From Azospirillum sp. B510 (lineage in GTDB: Bacteria > Pseudomonadota > Alphaproteobacteria > Azospirillales > Azospirillaceae), in the NCBI RefSeq assembly GCF_000010725.1, contig NC_013859.1, positions 392,001 through 456,000 on the forward strand: a DNA stretch of 64,000 bases. Direction: 5' to 3'. This document shows positions 42,205 to 51,191 of the stretch, one piece after another. Below the pieces are notes generated by a model, which saw only the letters and a list, made by a program, of their open reading frames with translations, made no database searches and had not been told where the DNA came from. The position numbers and the translations under genes are program-made. How positions within the stretch are numbered: the stretch's first letter is position 1; every line of letters starts with the position of its first letter.

Positions 42205-44898
42205 TCACGCCATTTCGCGCTGATGGGCATGACGAAGCACCTCCTTGAGTTCGGGCACGCAGGATCCGCAATTGGTGCCGGCCTTCAACGCCACGCCGAT
42301 CTCCGCCACGCTGGTCAGGCGCCGGTCGCGGATCGCACCGACCAGCCGGTTGATGCCGACGCCGAAGCAGGCGCAGACGATCCGCCCCTCATCCGCCTGA
42401 GCCCCCGGCGCCCGCCCGGCGAGCAGCCCGGCCCGCGCGCCGTCGTCCAGCCCGTCCGATTCCAGCAGCCCGGCGAGCCAGCCGCGCGGCGGCAGGCGGC
42501 CGTCGGTGGCGACGAACAGGCAGGCCTCCAGCCGGTCGCCCTCCATCCATGCCATCCGCAGATCGCCGCGCGCAGGGTCGCGGAACTCGACAACCGACTC
42601 GGCGGGGTCGAGACCGGGCAGCCAGCCCGCAAGATCGGGGATCGCCCCCATCCCCGCCATTTCCACCAGATGCCCGCCCGCCACAGCCCGGCGGGCCCAA
42701 TAGCCGCCATGGGCCGGCTCCACCGCCCGGCGGACCAGCAGGAAGGCGGTCCAGTCCGCCCGCCAGGGCGCCACGGTCGCCGGCATCCGCTTCAGGTCGG
42801 GCTGGCCGGAGAAGGGGTCGACCGCCTCGTCGTCGATCAGCCGGCCGATGACGCAAGAAGCGGTGAAGCGGTCGGTCCAGTGCATCGGCAGGAAGATGGC
42901 GCCTTCGCTCTGGGCATCGGTGACGCGCACCCGCGCCAGCGCCTCCCCCGCCGCCGTGGCGATGCGGGCCAGCCCGCCATCCGTCAGCCCCCGCGCCGCC
43001 GCATCCGCCGGGTGGATGTCCAGCCGGGGCTCCGGCGCATGGGCGGACAACCGCGCCGACAGGCCGGTGCGGGTCATGGTGTGCCACTGGTCGCGCAGCC
43101 GCCCGGTGTTCAGCAGCAGGCCGCCGTCGGGAACGGGGCGGGGCGGCGGCTTCGCCGTGATCGGCAGCATCCGAGCGCGCCCATCGGCAGTGAAGAAGCG
43201 GCCGTCGCCGAACAGCCGCTTCCGCGGCTTGGCACCCGCCCGCCAGGGCCAGGGGAAAGGCGCCAGCGCCTTGTAACCGTCCTCGTCGAGTCCGCCAAGC
43301 GCCCCGATGTCGAAGGCCCGCGTCCCGCCATTCTCGAAGCCCGACAGCGCCGCATGCTCGCGGAAAACGGCGGCCGCACTCTCGTACGCAAACGCCTCGG
43401 CGAAGCCCATGCGACGGGCGACCTGGGTGACGATCCACCAGTCGGCCCGCGCCTCCCCCGCACCGGCGAGGAAGGCGCGCTGGCGCGAGATGTTGCGGTC
43501 GGAATTGGTGACGGTGCCGTCCTTCTCGCTCCAGCCCATGGCCGGCAGGCGGATATGGGCAAGGCGGCCGGTGTCGGTGTCGCGGACGCAGTCGGAGACC
43601 ACCACCGTCTCGCAACGCTCCAGTGCCCGGCGCACCCGCCCGGCATCGGGCATGCTGACGGCGGGATTGGTCGCCATGATCCATACCGCCTTGACCGTGC
43701 CGGCCTCGATGGCGCGGAACAGATCCACCGCCTTCAGCCCCGGCTTGTCCGCCACGCGCGGCGCGCTCCAGAAACGGCCGACCCGATCGACCTCCGCCGC
43801 CGAGAAGCCCATATGGGCGGCAAGCTGGTTCGCCAGCCCGCCGACCTCGCGCCCGCCCATGGCGTTCGGCTGGCCGGTGACGGAGAAGGGGCCGCAGCCC
43901 GGCCGCCCGATGCGCCCGGTCAGGAAATGCGCGTTCAGGATGGCGTTGACCGTATCGCTGCCCTGGGAGGATTGGTTGACGCCTTGCGAATAGACCGTCA
44001 CCACGCGGTCGGTCGCCGCGAATTCGGCATAGAAGGCGGCGACCTCGGCCTCGGCCAGCCCGCAGCGGCGGGCCACCGTCGCGAGGTCCGGCGCGTCGGC
44101 GCGGGCGGCGGCCAGCGCCTCCTCCGCCCCCTCGGCGTGGGCGCCGACGAAACCGGCATCGCGATGGCCGTTGCCGTCCAGATAGGCCAGCAGCCCGTTG
44201 AACAGCAGCGCGTCGGTGCCGGCCTTCAGCGCCAGATGGCGGTCGGCGGCATCGACGCAATCGGTCCGCCGCGGATCGACCACGACGATCCGCGTGCCGC
44301 GCTCCGCCCGCGCCGCCAGCAGCCGCTGGTTCAGCACCGGGTGGCACCAGGCGAGGTTGGAGCCCACCAGCACCACCAGATCGGCGCGCTCGAAATCCTC
44401 ATAGCTCCCCGGCACCGCGTCGGCGCCCAGGCCCCGCTTGTGCCCGACCACCGACGAGGCCATGCACAGGCGCGAATTGGTGTCGATATTGGCCGAGCCG
44501 ATGAAACCCTTCATCAGCTTGTTGGCGACGTAATAATCCTCGGTCAGCAGTTGGCCGGAGACATAGAAGGCGACCGAATCCGGCCCATGCGTGGCGATGG
44601 TGTCGGAAAGGCGCCGGGCCACCGCGTCCAGCGCCGCGTCCCACGACACGCGCCGCCCGTTGACTTCGGGATGGAGCAGCCGCCCGTCCGGCACCAGCGT
44701 GTCGGCCAGCGCCGCCCCCTTGGAGCAGAGCCGTCCCCGGTTCGCCGGATGGTCGGCATCGCCGCGCACGCTGACGGCTCCGCCCGCCGCCACGGTCGCG
44801 ATCACCCCGCACCCGACCCCGCAATAGGGACAGGTCGTCTTCACCTCCCGTTCATGGCCGGAGGCCGGCCCCCCGCTCGGGTCAGGCTCGTCAAACAT
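42205..44898 (-). CDS. nasA: Assimilatory nitrate reductase catalytic subunit
   Basis: An 897-residue molybdoenzyme. The N-terminal [4Fe-4S] ligands are C23, C26, C30 and C58 (CPYCGVGCGV, RLCSKG). The bis-MGD domain follows (NKLMKGFIGSANIDTNSRLC, NILNA-type QGVNQSSQGSDTVNAILNAH, PAVSMPDAGRV) with a molydopterin-dinucleotide-binding domain near 640-740. The last 60 residues form a BFD-type [2Fe-2S] domain (CACFGVGINRLVG, TNCGSCVPELKEVL), as in many NasA proteins. It reduces nitrate to nitrite in the cytoplasm. Its ATG overlaps the nirD stop (ATGTTTGA), indicating translational coupling. Confidence 0.96.
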   Translation of the reverse strand: MFDEPDPSGGPASGHEREVKTTCPYCGVGCGVIATVAAGGAVSVRGDADHPANRGRLCSKGAALADTLVPDGRLLHPEVNGRRVSWDAALDAVARRLSDTIATHGPDSVAFYVSGQLLTEDYYVANKLMKGFIGSANIDTNSRLCMASSVVGHKRGLGADAVPGSYEDFERADLVVLVGSNLAWCHPVLNQRLLAARAERGTRIVVVDPRRTDCVDAADRHLALKAGTDALLFNGLLAYLDGNGHRDAGFVGAHAEGAEEALAAARADAPDLATVARRCGLAEAEVAAFYAEFAATDRVVTVYSQGVNQSSQGSDTVNAILNAHFLTGRIGRPGCGPFSVTGQPNAMGGREVGGLANQLAAHMGFSAAEVDRVGRFWSAPRVADKPGLKAVDLFRAIEAGTVKAVWIMATNPAVSMPDAGRVRRALERCETVVVSDCVRDTDTGRLAHIRLPAMGWSEKDGTVTNSDRNISRQRAFLAGAGEARADWWIVTQVARRMGFAEAFAYESAAAVFREHAALSGFENGGTRAFDIGALGGLDEDGYKALAPFPWPWRAGAKPRKRLFGDGRFFTADGRARMLPITAKPPPRPVPDGGLLLNTGRLRDQWHTMTRTGLSARLSAHAPEPRLDIHPADAAARGLTDGGLARIATAAGEALARVRVTDAQSEGAIFLPMHWTDRFTASCVIGRLIDDEAVDPFSGQPDLKRMPATVAPWRADWTAFLLVRRAVEPAHGGYWARRAVAGGHLVEMAGMGAIPDLAGWLPGLDPAESVVEFRDPARGDLRMAWMEGDRLEACLFVATDGRLPPRGWLAGLLESDGLDDGARAGLLAGRAPGAQADEGRIVCACFGVGINRLVGAIRDRRLTSVAEIGVALKAGTNCGSCVPELKEVLRHAHQREMA

Positions 44899-45283
44899 GG
44901 CCGCAGGCCTTGCGGCAGCCGCCGCGCGAGAGCCTGGCCTCGCCGAGAGCGATGGCGACGCCGCGCCCCTCCACCCGCACCGGAACATGGCCGGTGCGGC
45001 CCTCGTCGGGGGCGACCGCCTCGCCGGTCGCCAGCTCGATCACCCAGCCGTGCAGCGGACAGGTGACGCTGCGGCCATGGACGATGCCTTGCGACAGCGG
45101 CCCCCGCTTGTGCGGGCAGGCATCCTCCAACGCGAAGACCTCGTCGGCGGCCGTGCGGAACAGGGCGATGTCGCCATCGGGGGTGCGGACGACGCGCGAG
45201 CCCAGCACCGGGATGTCGTCGATGCTGCCGACCTGGGTCCAGATGGTTTCGGAGATGGCGTTTCCAGTGACGATGCTGTCCAT
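44891..45283 (-). CDS. nirD: Nitrite reductase small subunit (Rieske)
   Basis: A 130-residue protein with Rieske [2Fe-2S] ligands C56-x-H58 (CPHKRGPLSQG) and C75-x2-H78 (CPLHGW). It pairs with NirB in NADH-dependent assimilatory nitrite reduction to ammonium. It begins six bases after the nirB stop (TAAAGGATCATG, with its ribosome binding site inside the gap) and overlaps nasA by eight bases. The C-terminal tail carries two extra cysteines (GGCRKACGHV) not needed for the cluster. Confidence 0.95.
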   Translation of the reverse strand: MDSIVTGNAISETIWTQVGSIDDIPVLGSRVVRTPDGDIALFRTAADEVFALEDACPHKRGPLSQGIVHGRSVTCPLHGWVIELATGEAVAPDEGRTGHVPVRVEGRGVAIALGEARLSRGGCRKACGHV

Positions 45284-45289
45284 GATCCT

Positions 45290-47848
45290 TTACCCCACTT
45301 CGGCGAGCAGATTGAATTCGTGACGGTCGACGCCCTTGGCGGCCCGCTCCGCCCACGGGTCGTCCTGCGAGAAGGTCTGCGAGAACAGGAAGCGCGCATG
45401 GAGGGCGCGGCGCCGCTCCGGATCCCCGACCAGCGCCGCCTTGATGTGATCGAGCCCGACCCGCTCCACCCAGGGTGCCGTACGCTCCAGATAGCGGGCC
45501 TCCTCGCGGTAGAGCTGCATGAAGGCGCCGGTGTATTCCAGCACCTCCTCCTCGGTGGCGACACGGACCAGCAGGTCGCAGGCGCGGACATGCAGGCCGC
45601 CATTGCCGCCGACATGCAGCTCATAGCCGCTGTCGATGCACACCACCCCCAGATCCTTGATGGTCGCCTCGGCGCAGTTGCGCGGGCAGCCGGACACCGC
45701 CAGCTTGACCTTGTGCGGGGTCCAGGTGCCCCAGGTCATCCGCTCCAGCTTCACGCCCAGCCCGGTCGAATCCTGCGTGCCGAAACGGCACCATTCCGAG
45801 CCGACGCAGGTCTTCACCGTGCGCAGCCCCTTGGCATAGGCATGACCGGAGACCATGCCGGCGGCGTTCAGATCGGCCCAGACCGCCGGCAGATCCTCCT
45901 TCCTCACCCCGAACAGGTCGATGCGCTGGCCGCCGGTGACCTTCACGGTGGGGATGGCGAACTTGTCCACCACGTCGGCGATGGCGCGCAGCTCCGCAGC
46001 GCTGGTCAGGCCGCCCCACATGCGCGGCACGACCGAATAGGTGCCGTCCTTCTGGATGTTGGCGTGGGCGCGCTCGTTGATGTAGCGCGACTGGTAATCG
46101 TCCTTGTATTCGCCCGGCCAGGCGCACAGCAGGTAATAGTTCAGCGCCGGCCGGCAGGAGGCGCAACCATCGGGCGTCGTCCAGTCCATCGCCTGGAAAA
46201 TTTCGGCCATGGTCTTCAACCCGCGCTCGACGATGGCCGCCCGCACCGCGTCATGGCCGTGGTGGGTGCATTTGCACATCGGCTTGACCTTGGGCGCCGC
46301 GGTGAAGCCGTCGCCCAGCGTCACCGCCAGCAGCCGTTCCACCGTGCCGGAACAGCCGCCGCAGGAGGCCGAGGCCTTGGTGTGCGCCTTCACCTCGTCC
46401 AGGCTGGTCAGGCCCTTTTCGGTGATCGCCTTGACGATGGCGCCCTTGCACACGCCGTTGCAGCCGCAGATCTCGGCGCTGTCGGGCAAGGCGGCGATGG
46501 CGGCGTTCGGGTCGCCGGCATCGGCACCACCGCCCCCCCCATTGGAGAAACATGGGCCGAAGATCATGGTGTCGCGCTCGGCCGACAGGTCGGCGCCGTC
46601 CTTCAGCAGCGAAAAGTACCAGGCGCCGTCCTTGGTGTCGCCATACAGCACCGCCCCCAGCAGCCGGTTGTCCTTCAGCACCAGCCGCTTGTAGACGCCG
46701 CGCGCCGCATCGCGGAACACGATGTCCTCGGTCCCCTCGCCGCCGGAGAAATCGCCAGCGGAGAACACGTCCACACCGGTGACCTTCAGCTTGGTCGAGG
46801 TGACGGAGCCGGTGTAGGCCGCCCCCTCCCCGCCAGCGAGGTCGTGGGCCAGCACCTTCGCCATCTCGAACAGCGGGGCGACGAGGCCCCAGGTGACGCC
46901 GCGATGCTCGACGCATTCGCCGACCGCGTAGATCGACGGGTCGCTGGTGCGCATCTGGTCATCGACGCGGATGCCGCGCCCGCACTCAAGCCCGGCCGCC
47001 TTGCCCAGCGCCATGTTGGGGCGGATGCCCACCGCCATCACGACGATGTCGGCCGGCAACTCGCGCCCGTCCCGCAGCCGGACCGCGCCGACCCGCTCGT
47101 CGCCCCCCTGATTATTTCCGACAATCTCGGCGGTGTCGGCCCCGGTCAGCACCTCGATGCCGCGGCGCTCCAGCTCGCGTTGCAGCAGCATCCCGGCGGC
47201 CGGGTCGAGCTGGCGTTCCATCAACGTCGGCATCAGATGGATGACGGTGACCTCCATCCCTTTGACCCGCAACCCGTTCGCCGCCTCCAGCCCGAGCAGG
47301 CCGCCGCCGATCACCACGGCGCGGCCGCCCTTCGCCGCCGCCGCCAGCATGGCGTCCACATCCGCCAGATCGCGGAAGCCGATGACGCCCGGCAGGGTCG
47401 AGCCCGGCACCGGGATGATGAAGGGCATGGAGCCGGTGGCGATCAGCAGCCGGTCATAGGGAACGACGCGGCCGGACTGCGAGACGACCGTCTTGGCCGC
47501 GCGGTCGATGCCCTCCACCGGCTCGCCGGTCAGCAGCGTGATGCCGTTGGCGTCGTACCACTCGTGGCTGTTCAGCACGATCTGGTCGACGGTCTTCTCC
47601 CCCGCCAGCACGGGCGACAGCATGATGCGGTTGTAGTTCGGATGAGGCTCGGCCCCGAAGACGGTGATGTCGAAGCGGCCGGGCGCCTTGGCCAGCAGTT
47701 CCTCCACCGTCTTCATGCCGGCCATGCCGTTGCCGACCACCACCAACCGCTCTTTCGCAGAGTCGGCGCTCGGCAGGTCGGCCTCGTTAAGCTCAACGGC
47801 ATCGGATTCGGCGGCGGGCCCGTTGTTCGATGAGAGATGCATGTCCAT
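45290..47848 (-). CDS. nirB: Nitrite reductase [NAD(P)H] large subunit
   Basis: An 852-residue siroheme flavoprotein from the ATG at 47848 (Met at 47842 is possible). The N-terminal pyridine-nucleotide-disulfide oxidoreductase part has VVVGNGMAGMKTVEELL and VVIGGGLLGLEAANGL; the BFD [2Fe-2S] region has CGCNGVCKGAIVKAI and CGGCSGTVERLL; the C-terminal siroheme/[4Fe-4S] region has CVGSEWCRFGTQDS and KLAVSGCPRNCAEATI. It heads the nirB-nirD-nasA-cobA operon. It is preceded by a sigma-54 promoter and a leader with a terminator. Confidence 0.97.
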   Translation of the reverse strand: MDMHLSSNNGPAAESDAVELNEADLPSADSAKERLVVVGNGMAGMKTVEELLAKAPGRFDITVFGAEPHPNYNRIMLSPVLAGEKTVDQIVLNSHEWYDANGITLLTGEPVEGIDRAAKTVVSQSGRVVPYDRLLIATGSMPFIIPVPGSTLPGVIGFRDLADVDAMLAAAAKGGRAVVIGGGLLGLEAANGLRVKGMEVTVIHLMPTLMERQLDPAAGMLLQRELERRGIEVLTGADTAEIVGNNQGGDERVGAVRLRDGRELPADIVVMAVGIRPNMALGKAAGLECGRGIRVDDQMRTSDPSIYAVGECVEHRGVTWGLVAPLFEMAKVLAHDLAGGEGAAYTGSVTSTKLKVTGVDVFSAGDFSGGEGTEDIVFRDAARGVYKRLVLKDNRLLGAVLYGDTKDGAWYFSLLKDGADLSAERDTMIFGPCFSNGGGGGADAGDPNAAIAALPDSAEICGCNGVCKGAIVKAITEKGLTSLDEVKAHTKASASCGGCSGTVERLLAVTLGDGFTAAPKVKPMCKCTHHGHDAVRAAIVERGLKTMAEIFQAMDWTTPDGCASCRPALNYYLLCAWPGEYKDDYQSRYINERAHANIQKDGTYSVVPRMWGGLTSAAELRAIADVVDKFAIPTVKVTGGQRIDLFGVRKEDLPAVWADLNAAGMVSGHAYAKGLRTVKTCVGSEWCRFGTQDSTGLGVKLERMTWGTWTPHKVKLAVSGCPRNCAEATIKDLGVVCIDSGYELHVGGNGGLHVRACDLLVRVATEEEVLEYTGAFMQLYREEARYLERTAPWVERVGLDHIKAALVGDPERRRALHARFLFSQTFSQDDPWAERAAKGVDRHEFNLLAEVG

Positions 47849-47903
47849 GGCGCGTCTGCCTCGTCTATCGTGTCCGGCCTGCCTTGAGGTCAGGCACGGG
47901 GCC

Positions 47904-47984
47904 AAAAAGAAAGGCGTCCGAACGGGCCTGCGTCCCTGCCCCGCGCATGGTTGGCGAAGGGGGGTGCGGACCTGTTCGGACGCC
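47904..47984 (-). terminator. Intrinsic terminator (attenuator) in the nirB leader
   Basis: On the minus strand, GGCGTCCGAAC (plus 47974-47984) pairs perfectly with GTTCGGACGCC (plus 47913-47923), and further wobble pairs extend the stem inward. It is followed at once by TTTCTTTTTGG (plus 47904-47912). It ends 56 bases before the nirB ATG, so transcripts from the upstream sigma-54 promoter must read through it. This is the position of the NasT-controlled terminator in other proteobacterial nas leaders. Confidence 0.75.
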
Positions 47985-48014
47985 GTTGTCCGGGCGGTTC
48001 GTCGTCGAACCAGA

Positions 48015-48047
48015 GCCAAGCCCGCGCGTCGTCGCGTGGGCTTCGGC
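48015..48047 (-). promoter_or_regulatory. Upstream leader hairpin, candidate antiterminator-protein target
   Basis: AAGCCCGCGCG (48018-48028) pairs with CGCGTGGGCTT (48033-48043) around a four-base loop, with GCC/GGC pairing beyond a bulge. In the nirB leader RNA it precedes the terminator by about 30 bases, as expected for the hairpin bound by an ANTAR protein such as NasT. No nasT gene lies in the window, so the binding protein is inferred. Confidence 0.5.
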
Positions 48048-48104
48048 GGTGTCGCGGGCACTGGCGACATTGCTGGCGCCCGCTGTTGTCTCGCCATTCC
48101 CTTC

Positions 48105-48119
48105 GCAATCCACGTGCCA
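48105..48119 (-). promoter_or_regulatory. Sigma-54 promoter for nirBD-nasA-cobA
   Basis: On the minus strand the sequence is TGGCACGTGGATTGC, an exact match to the sigma-54 consensus TGGCAC-N5-TTGC with correct -24/-12 spacing. Transcription should start near 48094, giving a leader of about 246 bases before nirB. Confidence 0.85.
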
Positions 48120-48190
48120 ATCCTGTCACGGCGGAGCGGTCGCGGAAAAACTCCAGGGATTCCGCGGGGTCCGGCCTCCTGGCGGACCTG

Positions 48191-48227
48191 ATACCTAGGT
48201 GCCTATTTTTGTACCATGCTTAGGTAT
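48191..48227. promoter_or_regulatory. Inverted repeat between the two sigma-54 promoters
   Basis: ATACCTAGG (48191-48199) and CTTAGGTAT (48219-48227) form an inverted repeat with one mismatch. It lies about 70-90 bases upstream of the nir promoter and 150 upstream of the nrt promoter, in the middle of the 806-base gene-free gap between nirB and nrtA. It could bind an enhancer-type activator. It does not match the NtrC consensus as I know it. Confidence 0.35.
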
Positions 48228-48373
48228 TGCACAAAGTATGACCAAGCGTGCCTGTGCGCGCCGCAAAAATCAGCAGGCGGCGCCCCGACCCGGCCGGGCG
48301 CTTCATACCTTCCGCCCGGTCATAGCGAGTAAAATCAACCGCTCCGGCCGATTTCTCAGCGAAAGCCATCCTT

Positions 48374-48388
48374 TGGCATGAGGCTTGC
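48374..48388 (+). promoter_or_regulatory. Sigma-54 promoter for nrtABC
   Basis: TGGCATGAGGCTTGC matches TGGCAC-N5-TTGC with one change and correct spacing. Predicted start near 48399, leaving a leader of about 256 bases before the nrtA GTG. It faces away from the nir promoter, so both halves of the nitrate region would share nitrogen control. Confidence 0.75.
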
Positions 48389-48456
48389 GAAGACGGAGGC
48401 CAGAGACGCGCCAACGACGGTGCGTGCATCCAAAGCGTCCAATGATGGGCCAGCCC

Positions 48457-48514
48457 CGGCAATGTTGCCGACCCCGGTATCGACAAGCCTTTTCAAAAGG
48501 CTTTTCCGGTCGAT
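48457..48514 (+). promoter_or_regulatory. Tandem hairpins in the nrtA leader
   Basis: A small stem CGGCA/TGCCG (48457-48470) is followed by a larger one: ATCGAC-AAGCCTT (48479-48491) pairs with AAGGCTT (48497-48503) and, after a five-base bulge, GTCGAT (48509-48514). The inner stem runs into TTTTCC. The order resembles the nirB leader, a hairpin and then a terminator-like hairpin, but the U-tract is weaker. Confidence 0.4.
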
Positions 48515-48654
48515 CCCGCTGGACGCTTTCGATGGCCAAGGCACGCACGAGCCATTTGCCCGAGAAACAGCCAGTCCGGGATTTGCCCAGGAAATCGTCA
48601 CCGGTGTCGCACGCCCGACCGCTGGTCCGGATTTCTAGAGATGGAGCAACCGAC

Positions 48655-50052
48655 GTGGCCCACCGCAACCTCCGCCACCTTCTCGCATCCGCCGCCGCAA
48701 TCGTCGCCCTCACCGCCGGCGTCTCCGCTGGCGTCTCCGCCCAGGCCGCCCCGCTCGACGTCGAGAAGGACCAGCTGAAGCTCGGCTTCATCAAGCTGAC
48801 CGACATGGCGCCGCTCGCCATCGCCGTCGAGAAGGGCTTCTTCGAGGATGAGGGGCTGTCCGTCACGCTGGAGCCGCAGGCGAACTGGAAGGTCCTGCTC
48901 GACCGGGTGATCTCCGGCGAGTTGGACGGTGCCCATATGCTGGCGGGCCAGCCGCTGGGCGCCACCATCGGCTTCGGCACCAAGGCGCACATCGTCACCG
49001 CCTTCTCCATGGACCTGAACGGCAACGGCATCACGCTGTCGAACGAGGTTTGGCGGAAGATGAAGGCCAATGTGCCCAACGGCGCCGACGGCAAGCCGGT
49101 CCACCCGATCAGGGCCGACGCGCTGAAGCCGGTGATCGCCCAGTACAAGGCCGAGGGCAAGCCTTTCAACATGGGGATGGTCTTCCCGGTCTCGACCCAT
49201 AATTACGAGCTGCGCTATTGGCTGGCCTCGGGCGGGATCAACCCCGGCTATTACAGCCCGACCGACGTGTCGGGGCAGATCGGCGCCGACGCGCTGCTGT
49301 CCGTCACCCCGCCGCCGCAGATGCCGGCGACGCTGGAGGCCGGTACCATCCACGGCTACAGCGTCGGCGAGCCGTGGAACCAACAGGCGGTGGTCAAGGG
49401 CATCGGCGTGCCGGTGATCACCGACACCGAGATCTGGAGGAACAACCCCGAGAAGGTCTTCGGCGTCACCGACGCGTGGGCCAGCAAGAACCCAAAGACC
49501 CATCTGGCCGTGGTCAAGGCGCTGATCCGCGCCACCCAATGGCTGGACGAGAACAACGACGCCAACCGCGCCGAAGCGGTGAGGATCCTGGCCAAGCCCG
49601 AATATGTCGGCGCCGACGCCACGGTGATCGCCAATTCGATGACCGGCACCTTCGAATATGAGAAGGGTGACAAGCGCGCCGTTCCCGACTTCAACGTCTT
49701 CTTCCGCTACAACGCGAATTATCCCTTCTATTCCGACGCCGTCTGGTACCTGACCCAGATGCGTCGCTGGGGCCAGATCGCCGAGGCCAAGCCCGACGCC
49801 TGGTATGACCAGACCGCGCGCAGCGTCTACAAGCCGGACATCTATCTCCAGGCCGCCAAGCTTCTGGTCGAGGAAGGCAAGGCCAAGGAGGCCGACTTCC
49901 CGTGGAAGAGCGACGGCTACAAGCCGGTCGACAACGGCTTCATCGACGGCATCCCCTATGACGGCCACAAGCCGAACGACTACCTCGCCAAGCAGCCCAT
50001 CGGCCTGAAGGGCGACCAGAAGATCGAGGGCGGTCAGGTGGTGGGCGGGTAA
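48655..50052 (+). CDS. nrtA: Nitrate ABC transporter binding protein, CmpA/NrtA family
   Basis: The start is a GTG at 48655 with GGAG eight bases upstream. The 465-residue product has a signal peptide (about 1-31, ending VSAQA) and the NrtA fold: KLGFIKLTDMAPLAIAVEKG, FFEDEGLSV, AHMLAGQPLGATIGFGTKA, VSTHNYELRYWLASGGI and GEPWNQQAVVKGIGV, which line the nitrate/bicarbonate pocket in relatives. It is periplasmic. It opens the nrtA-nrtB-nrtCD operon, opposite to nirBD-nasA, so nitrate rather than bicarbonate is the likely ligand. Confidence 0.95.
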   Translation: MAHRNLRHLLASAAAIVALTAGVSAGVSAQAAPLDVEKDQLKLGFIKLTDMAPLAIAVEKGFFEDEGLSVTLEPQANWKVLLDRVISGELDGAHMLAGQPLGATIGFGTKAHIVTAFSMDLNGNGITLSNEVWRKMKANVPNGADGKPVHPIRADALKPVIAQYKAEGKPFNMGMVFPVSTHNYELRYWLASGGINPGYYSPTDVSGQIGADALLSVTPPPQMPATLEAGTIHGYSVGEPWNQQAVVKGIGVPVITDTEIWRNNPEKVFGVTDAWASKNPKTHLAVVKALIRATQWLDENNDANRAEAVRILAKPEYVGADATVIANSMTGTFEYEKGDKRAVPDFNVFFRYNANYPFYSDAVWYLTQMRRWGQIAEAKPDAWYDQTARSVYKPDIYLQAAKLLVEEGKAKEADFPWKSDGYKPVDNGFIDGIPYDGHKPNDYLAKQPIGLKGDQKIEGGQVVGG

Positions 50053-50097
50053 GCGCCCCCACGTTCCCCCACCACCGACAGCTCAGGACACCCCGCC

Positions 50098-51180
50098 ATG
50101 ACCAGCCTCACCGACAGCACCGCCTCCGACCTCGCCCGCGTCCAACGCAAGGCCCGCCGCGCCCACACCCTCAACCGCGTCGCCGCCGTCCTGACCACGA
50201 TCGGCCTCGGCTGGCTGGCGCCGCTGCTGCGGCTCGCCGCCGGCGAGACTCCGCGCCAGCAGGGCATCGAGCTGTGGCGCCAGATGGGCATCCCGCTGAC
50301 CGCCATCCTGCTGTTCCTCGCCGCCTGGGGCTGGGCCGCCCCGCAGGTCCAGACCAGCCTGGGCGCCATTCCCGGCCCGGCCCAGGTGTGGGAACAGGCG
50401 ACCAACCTCTATGCCGACCACAAGGCCGAACGCGCCAAGGAGGCCGCCTTCTACGACCGGCAGGCCAAGCGCAACGCCGAGATCCTGGCGAAGGACCCGA
50501 AGGCGGAGGTCAAAACCCGGCCCTATGCCGGCAAGCCGACCTATCTCGACCAGATCGTCACCAGCCTGAAGACCGTCTTCACCGGCTTCCTGCTCGGCGC
50601 CCTGGTGGCGGTGCCGCTGGGGGTGGCGAGCGGCCTGTCACCGACCGTCAACGCCGCGATCAACCCGCTGATCCAGATCTTCAAGCCGGTGTCGCCGCTG
50701 GCCTGGCTGCCGCTGGTCACCATGGTGGTCAGCGCCACCGTGTCGGGCGGCGACCCGCTGTTCGAAAAGTCCTTCCTGACCTCCGCCATCACCGTCACGC
50801 TGTGCTCGCTGTGGCCGACGCTGATCAACACGGCGGTCGGCGTCTCCTCGATCGACCGCGACCTGATGAATGTCGGCAAGGTGCTTCAACTGTCGGGCTT
50901 CACCATGGTGCGCCGCCTCGTCCTGCCGTCGGCCCTGCCCTACATCTTCACCGGCCTGCGGCTGTCGCTGGGCGTGGGCTGGATGGTGCTGATCGCGGCG
51001 GAGATGCTCGCCCAGAACCCCGGCCTCGGCAAGTTCGTCTGGGACGAGTTCCAGAACGGCTCCTCCAACTCGCTGGCCAAGATCATGGTGGCTGTCTTCA
51101 CCATCGGCCTGATCGGCTTCCTGCTCGACCGCGTGATGCTGGCGCTCCAGTCCGCCGTCAGCCACAGCCCCGCCCGCTGA
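50098..51180 (+). CDS. nrtB: Nitrate ABC transporter permease
   Basis: A 360-residue membrane protein. An N-terminal helix near 75-90 is followed by a polar stretch rich in Lys/Glu (about 105-150; AERAKEAAFYDRQAKRNAE), longer than in minimal permeases, then five or so helices of the SsuC/NrtB type with the EAA loop VGKVLQLSGFTMVRRLVLPS. It forms the inner-membrane channel for nitrate. It lies 45 bases after nrtA and 11 bases before the ATPase gene. Confidence 0.94.
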   Translation: MTSLTDSTASDLARVQRKARRAHTLNRVAAVLTTIGLGWLAPLLRLAAGETPRQQGIELWRQMGIPLTAILLFLAAWGWAAPQVQTSLGAIPGPAQVWEQATNLYADHKAERAKEAAFYDRQAKRNAEILAKDPKAEVKTRPYAGKPTYLDQIVTSLKTVFTGFLLGALVAVPLGVASGLSPTVNAAINPLIQIFKPVSPLAWLPLVTMVVSATVSGGDPLFEKSFLTSAITVTLCSLWPTLINTAVGVSSIDRDLMNVGKVLQLSGFTMVRRLVLPSALPYIFTGLRLSLGVGWMVLIAAEMLAQNPGLGKFVWDEFQNGSSNSLAKIMVAVFTIGLIGFLLDRVMLALQSAVSHSPAR

Positions 51181-51191
51181 GGAGACCGGCC

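Noticed and set aside
50274..51191. In-frame upstream extension of the fused nitrate ATPase through nrtB
   Set aside because: It is a shadow frame of nrtB. The ATPase has a proper ATG at 51192 with its domain beginning at once.
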